The notes under the pieces: generated by a model
Told to the model about the DNA's origin: nothing
The model's database searches: none
Seen by the model: the letters and a program-made list of their open reading frames with translations, nothing else
Shown here: one piece after another, positions 63,816 through 64,000 of the stretch
How positions within the stretch are numbered: position 1 is the stretch's first letter
Layout: every line of letters starts with the position of its first letter
Translations under genes and position numbers: made by a program
Assembly: GCA_943736015.1 (NCBI GenBank)
Contig: OX031063.1
Coordinates: 21,249,501 to 21,313,500, forward strand
Direction of reading: 5' to 3'
DNA from: Tridacna crocea
Taxonomy: Eukaryota > Mollusca > Bivalvia > Cardiida > Cardiidae
DNA length: 64,000 nt

Positions 63816-64000
63816 TTAACTCTTTACCAAACGACAAAGTTTTAGACTTGTCCAAATTGAAAGCATTGGCAGACAACAAAATTAGTGACGTCACTCAAAA
63901 ATTGAAGTTTGTTTTGGGAAGGATAGGTAACATTGTGGGACGATGTGATAGGAAAAGAAGAAAATTCTGGTTACCAACAGTTTTTCCATTTTCCACAATG
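63816..64000 (-). mobile_element. M1 copy running off the window
   Basis: TTAACTCTTTACCAAACG start; the palindrome is disturbed by an insert (GGGACGATGTGATAGG). The right end lies beyond the window. Confidence 0.8.

Overview
This is a eukaryotic, AT-rich, almost gene-free stretch built from layered transposable elements. I see no bacterial gene, operon, rRNA or CRISPR. The cassettes that open with AGCTCACCTGAG, continue with CCGTCCGTCC, carry 156-167 bp tandem repeats and end in CTCTTGTT match a class known from bivalve molluscs (pearl-like / Helentron-associated elements). I infer a bivalve genome; the species cannot be told from sequence alone.

The dominant component is one short family, here called M1: about 228 bp, 17-bp inverted ends starting TTAAC, TTAA target sites, and a central near-perfect palindrome of 33-bp arms. 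About 90 copies and fragments lie in 64 kb, in both orientations. Neighbouring copies often share a single TTAA, and some copies are inserted into other copies. A relative with a different palindrome centre (M2), a 540-bp TTAA element (R, four copies) and a 353-bp TTAA element (S) accompany it. These look like non-autonomous piggyBac-type elements; no matching transposase is in the window.

Layout. 1-6.3 kb: M1 copies, a SINE, and an M1 split by a hAT-like element that itself holds a 3-kb cassette with sixteen 166-bp repeats. 6.3-12.9 kb: M1 copies, SINEs and small foldbacks. 12.9-14.3 kb: a PIF/Harbinger deletion derivative with a recognisable transposase N-terminus. 14.5-20.7 kb: a SINE split by a foldback, M1 copies and a 1.65-kb hAT-like element. 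20.8-22.7 kb: R inside R plus a 156-bp-repeat cassette. 22.7-42.3 kb: dense M1, including seven head-to-tail copies at 30.3-31.7 kb, more cassettes, and one convincing short exon at 40,627-40,672. 42.3-49.2 kb: two M1 copies split by a SINE plus hAT-like element and by a 4.66-kb TIR-bounded element. 49.2-56.9 kb: M1, R and low-information sequence. 56.9-60.6 kb: two adjacent cassettes. 60.6-64 kb: a Tc1-like relic and a nested M1/M1/R locus.

The only host-gene signal I trust moderately is the 46-nt exon on the + strand with a strong acceptor and donor; most of the window may be intronic or intergenic. Boundaries were read by eye: TTAA-bounded copies are good to a few bases, relic limits are approximate.
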